A stretch of 64,000 nucleotides of DNA from Heterohyrax brucei (taxonomy: Eukaryota; Chordata; Mammalia; Hyracoidea; Procaviidae): assembly GCA_028571685.1 (NCBI GenBank), contig CM053143.1, positions 49,655,208 to 49,719,207 on the forward strand. The letters are read 5' to 3'. The notes beneath the pieces were generated by a model. It saw nothing but the letters and a program-made list of their open reading frames with translations, was not told where the DNA came from and did no database searches. Positions 47,051 to 58,726 of the stretch are shown piece after piece. The position numbers and the translations under genes were made by a program. Within the stretch, counting starts at the first letter, position 1. Each line of letters begins with the position of its first letter.

Positions 47051-47449
47051 TAAATACACATGACAGTATCAACCGGACATCAAGTGAGGCAAAGACTCAG
47101 AAAATGTATAAGAAGGCTATAAAACTGAGTTAAAGGACTCAGAGATATAAAGTAAGCAACAATAACTTGAAAACAAAAAGGTGATAAATGGTATAGTTAT
47201 ATGACTTCCATATGGAGAGTAAGTCAAAGAGATCCTAAGAGCTAACTGTCTGTTTAAAATTTGGGATAATACATATAAATTCTGTTTTAAATTTAGGATG
47301 ATACATATAAATTTCGGAGTAAAAACTACACACTAACACAAAGAAAAAGAAAATCAAAAAGGCTCAGCAAACACAAAAGCAAATCAGGAAAACAAAGTTC
47401 ATGTACAGAAAGAACTGATCACAGAAAGCACAGAAAAAAACACAAAAAA

Positions 47450-49735
47450 AGAGCAACAAAATATCATCAGTAAATCACACCTATAGATAATCACACTGAA
47501 TGCAAATAAATTAATCAACAACAAGGCAGTGAAATGGTAGACTGGAGTCCAAAAAAACTATAATCTATCAACATTTTGTCTACAAGAGACCTACCTCACT
47601 CTCAAAGAAAATATCAGGTTAAAAATCAAAGAATGGAAAAATATATATACCAAGGAAACAATGACCAAAAGAAAGCAGGAATGGCAATATTAATGTCTGA
47701 CAAAACAGACTTTAAGCCAAAATTTATTACAAAAGACAAAGAAGAATACTATATAATGAATGAAGGGTCAACTAAGCAGAAAACATAATACTAAATATAA
47801 ATATTTATGCACTCAAAGTCAGAGTGCCAAAATTTATAAAACAAATTCCAGTGGTATTAAGCAAGTAGATCTATGATAGTAACAGATTTTTAAACCAGTT
47901 TCAGCAATAAACAAAAGAACTAGAAAGAAAATCAACAGACATAAATGCCTAAACAACACTATGAACCAACTGAACCCCATAGATACATATAGAACACACC
48001 ACCCAACAACAGAACAATATACATTCATACCCAGTGCATAAATGCCATTCTCCAAAATAGATCATATTTTACACCATAAGGCACATGTCAACAAATTTTA
48101 AAAGACTGAAAATTACACCGACATTTGCTAACTGTAACAATATGATACTACAAATAAATAGCATGAAGACCAAGGAAAATAAATTAAATACACGGAAACT
48201 AAGTAACACATTACTAAAAACATGTTAGGTAATAGAAGAAATCAAAAGTGAAATTAAAAATATTTAAAGAAGAATAAAATAGCAATATGTTAACACCTTT
48301 GGTACACAACAAAAGCAGTGTTTGCAAGTAAATTCATACAAATGAATACACACATTAAAAAAAAGAAGGGTAAAATGAATAACACGACTCAAAAAAATAG
48401 AAAACGAAGAGCAGAAAAAGATGAAAACAGAAAAACAATACAAAGATCTGCAAGACTAAAAGTTGGTCTTTTGAAAGGATCAATGAAATATACAAACCAC
48501 TGGTAAAGGCAAAAAACAAGAGGTTACAAATAACAAAAACAAAAAACAAAGCTGAATACATTACAACAGATGTAAATGAGATAAAGAGGATCATAGCAGA
48601 ATACTATGAAAATTTGCATTTGATGTAGTTATAGAACTCCCATATGGAGAAGGAAATTCCAGCACATCTGAAATCCCAGGAGAAGTGAACAAATTCTTAG
48701 AAACACATTACCTATACAAATTAACACAAATAGAGATAAAAATTCTAAAGAAACCAAGAACGGGAGATTGAAGATGTCATCAAAAAATTCCCAACAAGTC
48801 TCTGCCCAGGTGACTTCCCTGGAAAATTTTACCAAAGATTCAGAGAACAGCGGACACCAACTCTACTCAAACTCTTCTGAAAAGCAAAATAATCCCCAAC
48901 TCATTTTATGAAGCCAATGTCACCCTGATACCAAAACCAGGTAATAATACCACAAAAAAGAAAATTACAGACCCATGTCCTTCATGAATATAGATGAAAA
49001 AATTTTCAATGAAACTGTAGCCAACAGAATTCAACAGCATATTAACAAATCATACATTATGATGAGGTGGAAGTCATGCCAGAAACACAAGTACAGCTTG
49101 ACATTAGAAAATCAAAGTAATTCACCATACAAATAAAACAAATGCAAAGTACGAACACTTTACCAAAGAGGATATTCAAATACCCAAGAAACATATGAAA
49201 AGATACTCCCCATCACTAGCATCAAAGATGTAAATTAAAACTACAATGAAATGCTAATATCTCACCCCTTTGAAAACAACACAAATCAAAAATAGAAAAA
49301 CAGAAAGTGGCAAGGTTCAGGGAGGCTAGGTTGTTGCCCTGCTCCACTGCTGGCAGGGTTGCAAGTTAGTTCAACAACTATGGAAAACAGTAAGAAACTT
49401 CCTCAAAAAGCTAGAAATGGAAATATCTAACCATCTAGCAATCACATTCCTAGGTGTATACCCTAAAGAACTAAAACTAGTGACATGAACAGACATATGC
49501 TCACTTGTGTTCATTGTAACATTATTCATAAAAGCAAAATGATGGAGAAACGCAACTGGCCATCTACAAATGAATGGATAAGCAAACTATTGAACATACA
49601 TACCATGCATCTATAAAGAATAATAATGAATTCTCCAAAAGCATTAAAACATGAATGAATCTCTAAGGTATTATCTTCAGTGAAATAAATCAGTGACAAA
49701 ATGACAAATATCATATGATCTCATTATCATAAAAA
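47450..49735 (+). pseudogene. ORF2 remnant of the old L1
   Basis: Plus-strand frame 47576-47788 keeps GNNDQKKAGMAILMSDKTDF, the endonuclease stretch after the QET motif. The reverse transcriptase amino part lies at 48780-49140. The catalytic FADD region is absent because of the internal deletion at about 49145. The last part (49150-49735) is the carboxyl region ('gttgcaagttagttcaacaa', 'tcacattcctaggtgtatac'). Confidence 0.65.
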
Positions 49736-49740
49736 ATACA

Positions 49741-50840
49741 GACAGAGCAGAGCCAAGATGGTGGACTAGACATACATCTCCTCAATTCTCTCTGAAAACC
49801 AAGGCCTGGATTGATAATTGAATGGTGTACTCTGGACACCTAGGGAGCCCTAGGATATGGCAAAGCATTGTCAGATTGGACTACTCCTCAATAAACAGGA
49901 AACTTCCTCTCTATGGAATCAGCCAACATGCACTGATTCCTGCTCCTGCTGACTCACCACTTGGGCAGACTGCAGGTATTGATGCTTTTTGTTGTTGTTG
50001 TTATCCAGGAGGCAGGGGACAGGCATGAGCGGGCAAATACACTGAACTGTGGTGCTAAAGTAAACAGCATATAGCACAGCAGGGAGACAGTGTGTGGGAT
50101 AGCCACATCTTGAAAGCCCAGCTGCTGACTGAGGGCAACACTGCCCCTCCACCATCTCTTGCCTGAGATCCACCATAGATTCTGCTGCTTCGTGATGGGA
50201 AGGGCAACTCAGCCAGAATGCTATCTTGGTTGGCTCGGAGGTAGAATCACCCAACTGGAGGCCTGAGCAGGGGCTAATTCCCAACCTGAGAAATAGTGTT
50301 AGTCCAGAAAGCACTTTTCCAGTAGAAAGGCTGCGTTTAATACAGTGTTACCTTATGGGTAGGGACCAGCTGAGGATGGCAGCAAGGCATAACGCCTTCT
50401 TACTCTGAACTATGTTGTGGGATCTGGAGATGGCCAAAGAGGTACTTCTGTTGTTACCTGGAAGGCAAGTCCTGCAACACCTGACAGCTTGACTGATTTT
50501 GCCAGCTGTTGGACAGCTCCTAGCTTTTTAAAATAAAACTGCCTGGAGAAATAACTGCCAAGGAGCCAGTGGCATCTCTTCCAGCCTTCAGTGGCCCACA
50601 TCACAGAGTCAGTTGATGGCCCCCCAGTTGACTCCATAAGTATGGCAGTGCCTTTGCCAGCCAGGTGCAGAGTCTGTCATCCCAGAGACTCCACTGGGGC
50701 CAGTCACTTGAGTACACAGGGTGGCTGGTTACCAATTCCTTTCTCAGAAGTATGCCTCGGCTTCTGTTACAGTAATGCCTAAGAAACTGAACAGACTCTA
50801 GATGGCCCAAAGACAGCAAACTATTGCTAACCATTTAAAG
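49741..50840 (+). promoter_or_regulatory. L1 5' UTR / internal promoter region (plus)
   Basis: It opens with 'caagatgg' at 49754-49761, matching the YY1-binding core known near the human L1 start. The region is GC-richer than its flanks and parallels 33282-34278 read on the other strand. Whether it drives transcription is unknown. Confidence 0.6.
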
Positions 50841-51859
50841 AAACAGCCCACTGCAGCTCTGGAAAACTACCAAAATAAGGAATCAAAAAGCTTCCCAGAT
50901 GAAGAAGGCTTTCTGAAACTATTGGAGGTGGAGTACAGAACAATTATATAGAGAGCCCTCCTACAGATTAAACAAAATGCAGCAAAACAAAATGAAAAAT
51001 TAAGAAAGCTATTTGAACTGATGGAACATCAATGATCTAAATCCAGAAGATAACAAAATTACAGAATTAGACAATTTGATCCAAAACCAAAAAAGCAGAA
51101 CTGCAGAGACAGAAGTCAAGCTTAGTGACCTTAAGGACAGAGCAACTGACAACAGCATTTACGAGGAGAAATCAGAGAAAAGAAATAAGAACAATGAAGA
51201 AATATTAAGAAAGATGTGCTCTATTAAGAGGAATAATCTATGATTAACTGGAGTCCCTGAACAGGTAGGGATAGCTGAAAACACAGAGTATTGTTGAGTT
51301 GCTAACAGAAAACTTCCCTGAAATCATGAAAGAAGAGAATGTAGATATCCATGACGTGTATCAAATGTCACAAAAGCTAGACCCCAAAAGAAAGACATCA
51401 AGACATATTATAATCAAGCATAATAAAATGAAACATAAACAGATTTTTTTAATGGCAGTGAGGTCCAAAGCAAAACTAACCTTCAGAGGGAAACTGTGGA
51501 GGCTTTTGAGGGACTTCTCAGCAGAAATGATGTTGGCACAGAGGCAGCAGGATAGTACATTCAAAGCCTTCAAGGAGAAAAACTTCCAACCAAGAATTAT
51601 ATATCCTGCAAAACAATCTCTCAAATATGAAGATGAAATTTTGGCATTGGCAGATAAACAGAAGCTTAGAGACTTTGTAAAAACCAAACCAAAGCTACAA
51701 GAAATACTGAAAGAAGCTCTTTGCTTAGAAAACAAAACAATTAAGTGTATATTTAAGGAGGCCATGCAGGACACAACATCCATAAACCTACTCAGTAAGA
51801 GAAGTCACAAAAACGAAAGTTACAACATTAAAAGAAGAGAAACAGTGATCATATCATGA
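50840..51859 (+). pseudogene. L1 ORF1 remnant with an open RNA-binding half
   Basis: The coiled-coil half is broken by stops (for example 'catcaatgatctaaatccag' near 51028). From 51299 to 51859 a 186-codon frame is open: ENFPEIMKEENVDIHDVYQM, RHIIIKHNKMKHKQ, DFSAEMMLAQRQQ, EKNFQPRIIYPAKQSLKY, DKQKLRDFVKTKPKLQEI. These are the RNA-recognition and carboxyl domains of ORF1p. It preserves the Gln that is a stop in the minus-strand copy. The full protein cannot be made from the usual start. Confidence 0.9.
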
Positions 51860-52109
51860 AAACTATGACACCATCACACTAAAAAGAGGGATACGCTGCA
51901 GTAGTTATAGTCCTTTCAGATAGATAAAAGTTAAAATTGAGTTTAAACTTATAATATTAGGGGGGATCGTAAGTGTAGCCACAAAGTACAATAACAATGC
52001 AACATATAAAAACAAGAAACGTAGTACAGGAGTCTCAATAAACACAAAACCAACACTGAAAAAATTAAAAGTCAACCTATAAAGAAGAATGACCCAGAGC
52101 AACATAGAA

Positions 52110-52600
52110 ACACCAACACAAAAATAAATAGAGCCAAATGACAGCACTAAACACGCACTTATCAGTAATTACACTGAATGTAAATGGACGGAACACTCCA
52201 ATAAAGAGAAAATGAGTGATACTCTGAATCAAAAGATATGACTCATCTATATGATGCTTACAAGAAACACACCTTAGACTTAAGGACATGAACAGATACA
52301 TGTACATGAATATTTATTGCAGCACAATCCACAACAGCTAAAAGATAGAATCAACCCAGATACCAAACAACAGATGAATAAACAAACTATGGTACATATA
52401 CTCAATGGAACACTATGCAATGATAAAGAACAGCGATGGTTTTAGGAAGCATCTCATAAACTGGTTTCAAGTGGAAGACATTATGCTGAGTGAAATCAGT
52501 CAGCGTCAAAAGGACAAATATTGTATGAGACCCCTACTACAAGGATGTAAAAACAGACTCATGTACAGAAATCATCTTTCTTTGACAGCTACAAGGGAGG
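52110..52600 (+). pseudogene. L1 ORF2 remnant: start joined to carboxyl end
   Basis: The endonuclease start ('atgacagcactaaacacgca', 'aatgtaaatggacgg', 'cttacaagaaacacacctta') runs to about 52290, then jumps into the carboxyl-terminal text ('tatttattgcagcacaatcc', 'gatagaatcaacccagatac', 'actatggtacatatactcaa'). About 3.3 kb is missing compared with 28206-31901, including all reverse transcriptase motifs. Confidence 0.85.
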
Positions 52601-53182
52601 GGAGTGAGTGAGACAGCTGGTCACAGATTAGACAGCTGACAGAACTTTGGATGGGTGAAAGCAGTGACAGAACACAATAGAAAGAAGATCAATTTAACTG
52701 GACTTCAACATAAACTGAAAACTTGTCTAATCTTAATCCAATATTGCAAGGATAGAGCATCAGGGGCGGCAGTCTGGGGACCATTCTCTCAAGGGACATC
52801 AAAGCCAATTGGCATAACTATCCTATTGCTGAGACAGTCTTTTGCATCTCATATTGGTGAGTGGCATCTGGGGTCTTAAAAGCTAGCAAGATGCCATCTG
52901 AGGTACACCAAATGGCCCCAACTCATCAAGAACACCAAAGACATGAGGAAAAAAGAGCCCCAGAGACAGCAGGACACATGTGAGTGGGTGACTGTATCAA
53001 CATGTGACCAGAAGAACCAGATGGTGCTTGGCCCCCACCAAAGACAGTTGTGATGGGCATACCGTGTCAATTTCCAGGGCAACATGAGAAAAAGAGGGAT
53101 GTGCCTCAAGAACTCCACTGAAAGACTGCAATTAATGATCTGGAGGCCTGGAGGTCCCCCTGGGAGCATGGTCCCTAGACCT

Positions 53183-53783
53183 AATGGATTGAACCTGCCA
53201 ACCTTTTGGTTAGCAGACTGTCATGGATTGAATTGTGTGCCCCCGAAAATAGGTGTAGCCACGTGGCTGGGCCATGATTCCCAGTATTTTATGATTGTCC
53301 TCCATTTTGTGATTTTCCTGTGCTGTATGTTAAAGGGTCAGAGTGCGACTGTAAATCCCATCATAGGATCACCTCCCTGCTCCACTGTAAAGACAGTTTC
53401 CCTGGAGTATGGCTTGCCCCACCCTTAATCCTTTCCAACATACAAGAGATAAAAGGAAAGGAAGTAAGCAGAGAATTGGGAAACTCATACCATCAAGAAA
53501 GAGCACCAGGAGAAGAGTACGTCCTTCAGACCTGAGGTTCCTGTGCCAAGATGCTCCCTGGACAAAGACTGATGCAATACCAGACTCTCCTCCAGAGCCG
53601 ACAAGTGGGAGAGCCTTCCCCTGAAGAGGACATCCTGAACTTGGATTTGTAGCCTACCGGATTGTGTGAGAATAAACCTTCCTTTGTTAAAGCCATCCAC
53701 TCTGTGGTGTTTCTGTTAGAGCAGCCCTACCTGACCAAAACACAGCCATAGCCCTTAACCATTGCTCCACCAGGGTTTCCAGA
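53183..53783 (-). mobile_element. AfroSINE body and head (minus), split by an LTR
   Basis: The first piece, 53183-53218, has 'ccaaccttttggttagcag'. The second, 53743-53783, has 'cagccatagcccttaaccat' and 'tgctccaccagggtttcc'. The SINE tail expected on the left is absent and replaced by L1 3' UTR, marking a deletion junction. Confidence 0.88.
53219..53742 (+). mobile_element. MaLR-type solo LTR inserted in the AfroSINE
   Basis: Starts 'tgtcatggattgaattgtgt' and ends 'ctgaccaaaaca', with TG...CA termini, a polyadenylation signal 'aataaa' near 53671, and 'ttctgttagagcagccctac' close to its end. The flanks 'cagac' (53214-53218) and 'cagcc' (53743-53747) are a 5-bp duplication with one change. 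It is 524 bp with no internal genes. The start closely resembles that of the LTR at 40112-40505 read in reverse. Confidence 0.88.
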
Positions 53784-53904
53784 AAACAAAGAAACAAGAA
53801 AAGTTCTTTTCTCCTGCCGTGTCTCTCCAGTGCCCTCTATTGACCAAAGTTAACACTATGCACTCTTCGAAGGACTGCTGATTACAGAGTTGCTCCGTTA
53901 TTTG

Positions 53905-54560
53905 TTTTCATTTATTTTTTTATTGTACTTTAGGTGAAGGATTGAGGAGCAAATTAGCTATTTATTGAACACTTAGTATATGTGTTGTTTTATGATTTTG
54001 GTTACCAACCCCACGACATGTCAACACTCTCCCTTCATGACCTTGGGTTCCCTGTTACCAGCTTTCCTGTCCTCTTCTTCTAGTCCTTGCCCTGGACTTA
54101 TGTGCCCTTTTAGTCTTGTTTTGTTCTACAGGTCTGTCTAATCTTTGGCTGAAGGGTGACCCTCAGCAGTAGCTTCACTGCTGAGCTAAAAGGCCATACT
54201 CTTAGGGTTTCTCCAGTCTCTGTCATGATATTAAGTCTGGTCTTTTTGTGTGTGTATGACTGTGAGTTTTGTTCTACACTTTTCTCCAGCTCTGTCTGGA
54301 CCTGTACTGTGTGCTCTCTGTCAGAGAAATCAGTGGTGGTAGCTGGGCACATCCAGTTATACTGGACTCAGTCTGGTGAAAGCTGTGGCAGTTGTGGTCC
54401 TTCAGTCCTTGGAACTAATCTCCTGTGCTTCTGCTTCTCTTCCTTCTCTCTTGCTCACAAAAGGAGTATTCTAGATAGTAGAATATTCTACATAGCCACT
54501 TATAGGTTTTTAATATCCCAGAAGCTACAGTTACTCCATTATTACAGAGTAGGCAAAGAA
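53905..54560 (-). mobile_element. L1 3' UTR of another subfamily (minus)
   Basis: A T-rich start, then 'attgtactttaggtgaagga', 'acatgtcaacactctccctt', 'gtctgtctaatctttggctg', 'agggtttctccagtctctgt', 'tggtggtagctgggcacatc' and 'atcccagaagctacagttac'. The last parallels the 'cttttaagaccccagatgct' block of the L1 at 27776. Plus-strand frame 54156-54578 is an antisense shadow. Confidence 0.65.
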
Positions 54561-54622
54561 GGGTGCATTTCAAGTTGAGAGACAATGAATAGACAGTACA
54601 ATATGGAATATAAACTTCATTT

Positions 54623-54790
54623 TGTACATGATGGTATAGTGGTTAAGTGCTAACGCTGCTAACCAAAAGGTCGGCAGTTCAAATCCACCAAATGCTCCTT
54701 GGAAATTCTATGGAGCAGTTCTACTCTGTTCTATAAGGTCACTATGAGTCAGAATAGACTCAACGGCAGTGGGTTTGGTTTGATTTAACC
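54623..54790 (+). mobile_element. AfroSINE
   Basis: A well-preserved copy: head 'gatggtatagtggttaagtg', B-box region 'aaaggtcggcagttcaaatc', body 'atgctccttggaaattctat', tail 'actatgagtcagaatagact' and 'caacggcagtgggtttggtt'. Confidence 0.95.
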
Positions 54791-55049
54791 TCAATCTAGA
54801 AGTAGACATCCTAAAATTTTCAACATAGATGTCTACGTTATAATGTGATATTTTTAGGAGACAAATTTAGATAAGAAAAGAATTACTTTGAAACCACTAA
54901 AGCATTGGTTAATGAAGTACAATTTTGGTATATTAAAGTGTAGTGGAACAACACATTGCATTATATGATTTTAACTTACTCCACAGTTTTGCAATTGGAG
55001 AATATATTTCATCTTCCTGTATTTGTTCCATGTGTGTATTAATCACCTC

Positions 55050-55455
55050 ATATGCATGAGAAAACTGAACGAAGAGTAAGCAAAACAGCAGAAAAATTGA
55101 CACCCTTGAACTATGGTGCTGGCAAAGAACATTGCTTATACCATGGACTGCCAGAAGAATGAACAAACCTGTCTTGGAAGAAGTGTAGCCAGATGGCAAA
55201 ACTTCATCCTACCCCCTTTGGATGTATTATCAAGAGGGATTAAACCTTGGGAAAAGCCGTCACGTCACCTAAAGAATAGAGTCAATGAAAAAGCAGAAAA
55301 CGCTCGGTGAGATGGACTGACACAGTGGTTGCAACAATGGACTGAAACATAACAATGATTGTGAGCATGGTGCAGGACCAGTTAGCATTTTACTCTGTTG
55401 TGTGTGTTGCTGTAAGATGAAGTCAACTCAATGGAAATATGGAGTGAGGCAGGCA
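55050..55455 (+). mobile_element. BovB/RTE-type LINE 3' end (plus)
   Basis: End of RTE ORF2 read forward: 'gaactatggtgctggcaaag', 'ataccatggactgccagaag', 'tgtcttggaagaagtgtagc', 'cggtgagatggactgacaca', 'catggtgcaggaccagttag', then the 3' end 'ctctgttgtgtgtgttgctg'. It is the opposite orientation of the same region as 39018-39210. The frame is broken. Confidence 0.8.
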
Positions 55456-55509
55456 ATGTGCAAACTTTTGAACTTAAATATGTATACAGGGCTTTCAGTG
55501 AAGCCAATC

Positions 55510-55715
55510 GCTAGATGCTAGATGACAAGGTGAGGGAGGACAGAGCGTGGTCAAACAGATATGAGAAGTTCCAGATGAAAGGGACGAGTGTGCTGTCATG
55601 GGGGGTGGTTTGCATGGAGCGAGGGGAGAACAGAGCAGAATAAAGGTGGAAGTTCCAGGTGGTATATGGCAAATTGATATAGACTGTAAACTTGTACTTA
55701 AATCACAACAAAATT
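55510..55715 (+). repeat. Unclassified dispersed repeat, copy 2
   Basis: Partner of 17760-17945: 'gacgagtgtgctgtcatggg', 'tatggcaaattgatatagac', 'tgtaaacttgtacttaaatc'. Function and family unknown. Confidence 0.3.
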
Positions 55716-55937
55716 CATTTATGATATCAACATTCATTTTTAATAAGTGTCACTTACTAATTAAAAAAAACAGGTTGATCTGATCCATAAAATGAGGACA
55801 AAGACTCTGCCTTTTAGTGGGGTTTGTGTGTACTAAATAAGCCAGTACAAGAAAAATGCTTAGGAATTTGCCTGGAACAAAATGAGTGCCCAGTAAATAT
55901 TCACGATCATTGTTTTTTCCACTGTGTCTATACAAAG

Positions 55938-56130
55938 GGAGTACCTGGGTGGTATAAACAGGTAACACACTCACAGCTAACCAAAATGTTGGAGGTTTGA
56001 GTTTACCCAGTGGTGCCTCAAAGAAGGGCAAGACAGTCAACTCCAAATAATACTCCAGCCATTGAAAACTACTGAGAACAGTTCTACTCTGACGCAAATG
56101 GGGCCACCATGAATCAATACTATTGACTGA
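55938..56130 (+). mobile_element. AfroSINE, long subtype
   Basis: Head 'gggagtacctgggtggtata', 'aaaatgttggaggtttgagt', the long-type middle 'tgcctcaaagaagggcaaga' and 'gccattgaaaactactgaga', tail 'accatgaatcaatactattg'. Confidence 0.75.
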
Positions 56131-56688
56131 TTACTGTGAGTGGTTATGTTAAGAAGAAACTAAATTTCCCTGAAATCTACCCATCACTACACCAGATAAT
56201 AGAAGTATAAATTTAAAGTGAGATTTCTCTCCCCTTAGAATTCCAAGAGCATTTAGTGATTTCTTCAAAAGGGGATCAAGTGTATTTTTTGCACGTGTCT
56301 TCATACATTGTCAAAGAGTCATGAGTGATTTATTTCTATCATTCAAGTTTCCAAGCCAGGCAACATGTTGTAGGTGTTATATTGTATTTTCCTCACCCAA
56401 AGGATACTCAGAAAAATCTAGGAAAACCCTAAGATAAAATTCCTTAGATTTCTGGCTATAGAGGTTGTTAAATTTCCTGTTTTAAGTCATCTATAGAAAT
56501 AATCATAAATATTTCTTTAAAGAAAACTCTAACACTCAGAATATGCTATAAAGGAGTAACATGGCAGAAACAGGTTTGTTCTTTCTGCAAATCTTAACAT
56601 GTTCATGCATCCAGTAGTTCAGTTCATAATCATGTAATACAGTGAACATTTGTAGTCTTAAATGTTAAGAAAGAAATAAGCTATTAAA
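56131..56688. other. No recognisable feature
   Basis: Unique-looking AT-rich DNA. Confidence 0.4.
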
Positions 56689-58127
56689 AGTTAAAACCTT
56701 GTACAATGACAGACACATAGACCAACAGAACACAATTAAGAACCCAGATGTAAATCTATCGAGGATCAAAGTCCATTCAATAGAGAAGAAATATTCTCTT
56801 TAACAAACGGTGCTGGCAAAACTGGATATCATTTACAGAAAAGGAAACTGGATCTATACCCCATATTACACACAAAAAATAACTCAAAGCAGATCACAGA
56901 CCTAAATGTTAAACCCACGACTACAAAGGCCCTTAAAGATAACATAGGAACAAAGGTAAAAGTGTTAGTTTATGACATAAATACATGGTCAAACACAACT
57001 AAAAATGCACAAACCACAAAAGGTAAGTCAAATGACTGGGACCTCCTACAAATTAATATTCATGCTCATGAAAAGACTTTAACAGAAGAGTAAAAAGAGA
57101 AACTACAGACTTGGAAAAAAATTGACAATGGCATATTTGACTAACACCTGTATATTTTAAAGATTAGAGTGTCTAATCTAACATATATAGAAAACTTCAG
57201 TGCTTCAACAACAGAAAGATAAACCATCTCAGAAAAAAAAAAATGGGCAAAGGAAATGAACAGACATTTCACCAAAGGTATTCGGGTACCTAACAAATGC
57301 TTGAAGAGACGTTCACAGTCATTAACAACTAGAGAGATGGAAATTGGAACTACAATGAGATACCATCTCACCTTTGCAAAAACGTAAATAATCAAAAACA
57401 AAAGCATATGTTAGGCTGTGGGGAGACTGCAACTCTTGTATACTGCATGTGGCATTGTAAGGTGGTACAATCACCACAGAAAGTTGTATGGCATTTCCTC
57501 AAAAACCTAGGAATAGAAATACTATATGATTTGGAAATCCCACTCCTAGGTACAGATTTTAGAGAAATAAGAGCAGTGACATGAACAGATATACGCACAC
57601 CCATGTTCATTCCAGCGTTGTTCACAACAGGAAAAAAATGCAAGCAACCAAATTGCCCATCAACAAATGAACGGATAAACAAATTGTGGTACATACATAC
57701 AGTGGAATAATATGTAATAATACAAAATAATGATGGTTCAGGGAAACATAACACGGAAAAATATGGAGGACATTATGCTGAGTGAAATCAGTCAATCATA
57801 AAAGGTACTTTAGTAAATTAACAGGTTTAAACACAGAAAGCAATGTTCTTTGATCATTACCAGAGATAGGAGGTAGAGGGGGGTAGAGTCAATTACTAGA
57901 TAACAAACACATGTTAACTCTGGTGAAGGGAAATGTGAAACACAACATGGGGGAAGTCAGCGCAATGCGACCAGGCAAATGAAGACACTGAGAGGTACAC
58001 AAGAATAAAAGACAATTACAGTGAATGCCATAACAGTAATAACAACTAAAATCTGTGAGTGGTTACACAGGTGGAGATATATGCTATACAGGAGTAGGGG
58101 GAGAAAATATATACATATATATATGTA

Positions 58128-58670
58128 AGGACCGCTTATTAAGTTTACAGACTCATCATAGAAAAGTACTACATACCTCGTTGATGAATATCATTATGGT
58201 CAACTTCGAGGTACTCCACTTGGGAAGTTATGCACTAACACTGGCACCTAGTCCACCCTTCAAAGCAACTTTGGAACTCTTTTCTGGAACGGCCATCAGA
58301 GCTGTTGCTGTATTACTCTTCATGTCCTGGGTGTCATCAAAATATCTTCCTTTCAATATTTCCTTGAACTTGGGGTAAAGAAAAGAGTCACTGGGGGCCA
58401 GATCAGGTAAGTAGGTAGAATGTTCCAATACAGTGATTTGTTTACTGGTTAAAAATCCCTCAAAGACAACTCACAAACTTGCCACCTTGCCACTGTGTGC
58501 AATGGCCATTCCAGAAAGAGTTCCAAAGTTGCTTTGAAGGGTGGACTATGTGGCTGACACCAGTGCATAACTTCCCAAGGGGTATATTTTCAAGGTGACT
58601 GCAGTGATGTTCAATAATGAGACAGCTGACCCTCAGAACAACTAAGTTCAGGGACTTAATTGTCAGACCT
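58128..58670 (-). mobile_element. Rearranged mariner with long inverted arms, copy A
   Basis: Minus-strand frame 58228-58428 reads YLPDLAPSDSFLYPKFKEIL and LKGRYFDDTQDM, the mariner transposase block around the third catalytic Asp. The arm at 58129-58297 is repeated inverted at 58502-58669 (for example 'cccttcaaagcaactttgga' and its complement). Each arm includes the transposase carboxyl end and a terminal repeat of the 'gtctgacaattaagt' type. Most of the amino-terminal transposase is missing. Confidence 0.85.
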
Positions 58671-58675
58671 CGTGT

Positions 58676-58706
<31 letters not shown>

Positions 58707-58726
58707 CCTGTGTGTGTGTACACATA
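58671..58726. repeat. TG microsatellite
   Basis: TG-rich run at 58672-58719 directly at the mariner edge, with a few interruptions. Confidence 0.9.

Larger units (their letters stand above)
44290..49740 (+). mobile_element. Old L1 (plus) with tandem 5' monomers, decayed and internally deleted
   Basis: A 5' region (44290-46000) includes the tandem array at 45015-45670. ORF1 remnants (about 46180-47050) show coiled-coil-type text and 'caccaagacactccaaaacc'. The ORF2 endonuclease start lies near 47480-47800 ('acattttgtctacaagagac', 'aaaaatcaaagaatgg'). Reverse transcriptase text ('gtgacttccctggaaaattt', 'aatatagatgaaaaaatttt') runs to about 49140 and then jumps to carboxyl-terminal text ('aaaagatactccccatcact'), an internal deletion. 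It ends abruptly at about 49740, where a younger L1 starts. Confidence 0.8.
49741..53182 (+). mobile_element. Younger afrotherian L1 (plus), internally deleted, 3' end lost
   Basis: It starts 'gacagagcagagccaagatg', the same 5' end as the minus-strand L1. Order: 5' UTR to about 50840, ORF1 to 51859, spacer, ORF2 start near 52140, a large deletion at about 52290 that removes most of ORF2, carboxyl text (52290-52600) and 3' UTR (52620-53182: 'gtggcatctggggtcttaaa', 'tgagtgggtgactgtatcaa'). At 53182 the text changes to mid-SINE, so the last about 500 bp and the A-tail are gone. Confidence 0.9.

Noticed and set aside
51361-51783. 140-codon minus-strand frame
   Set aside because: Antisense shadow of the L1 ORF1 remnant.
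54156-54578. 140-codon plus-strand frame
   Set aside because: Lies within reverse L1 3' UTR; no protein motif.
54623-54700. Possible tRNA gene
   Set aside because: It is the tRNA-derived head of an AfroSINE; a cloverleaf is not preserved and the SINE body follows directly.
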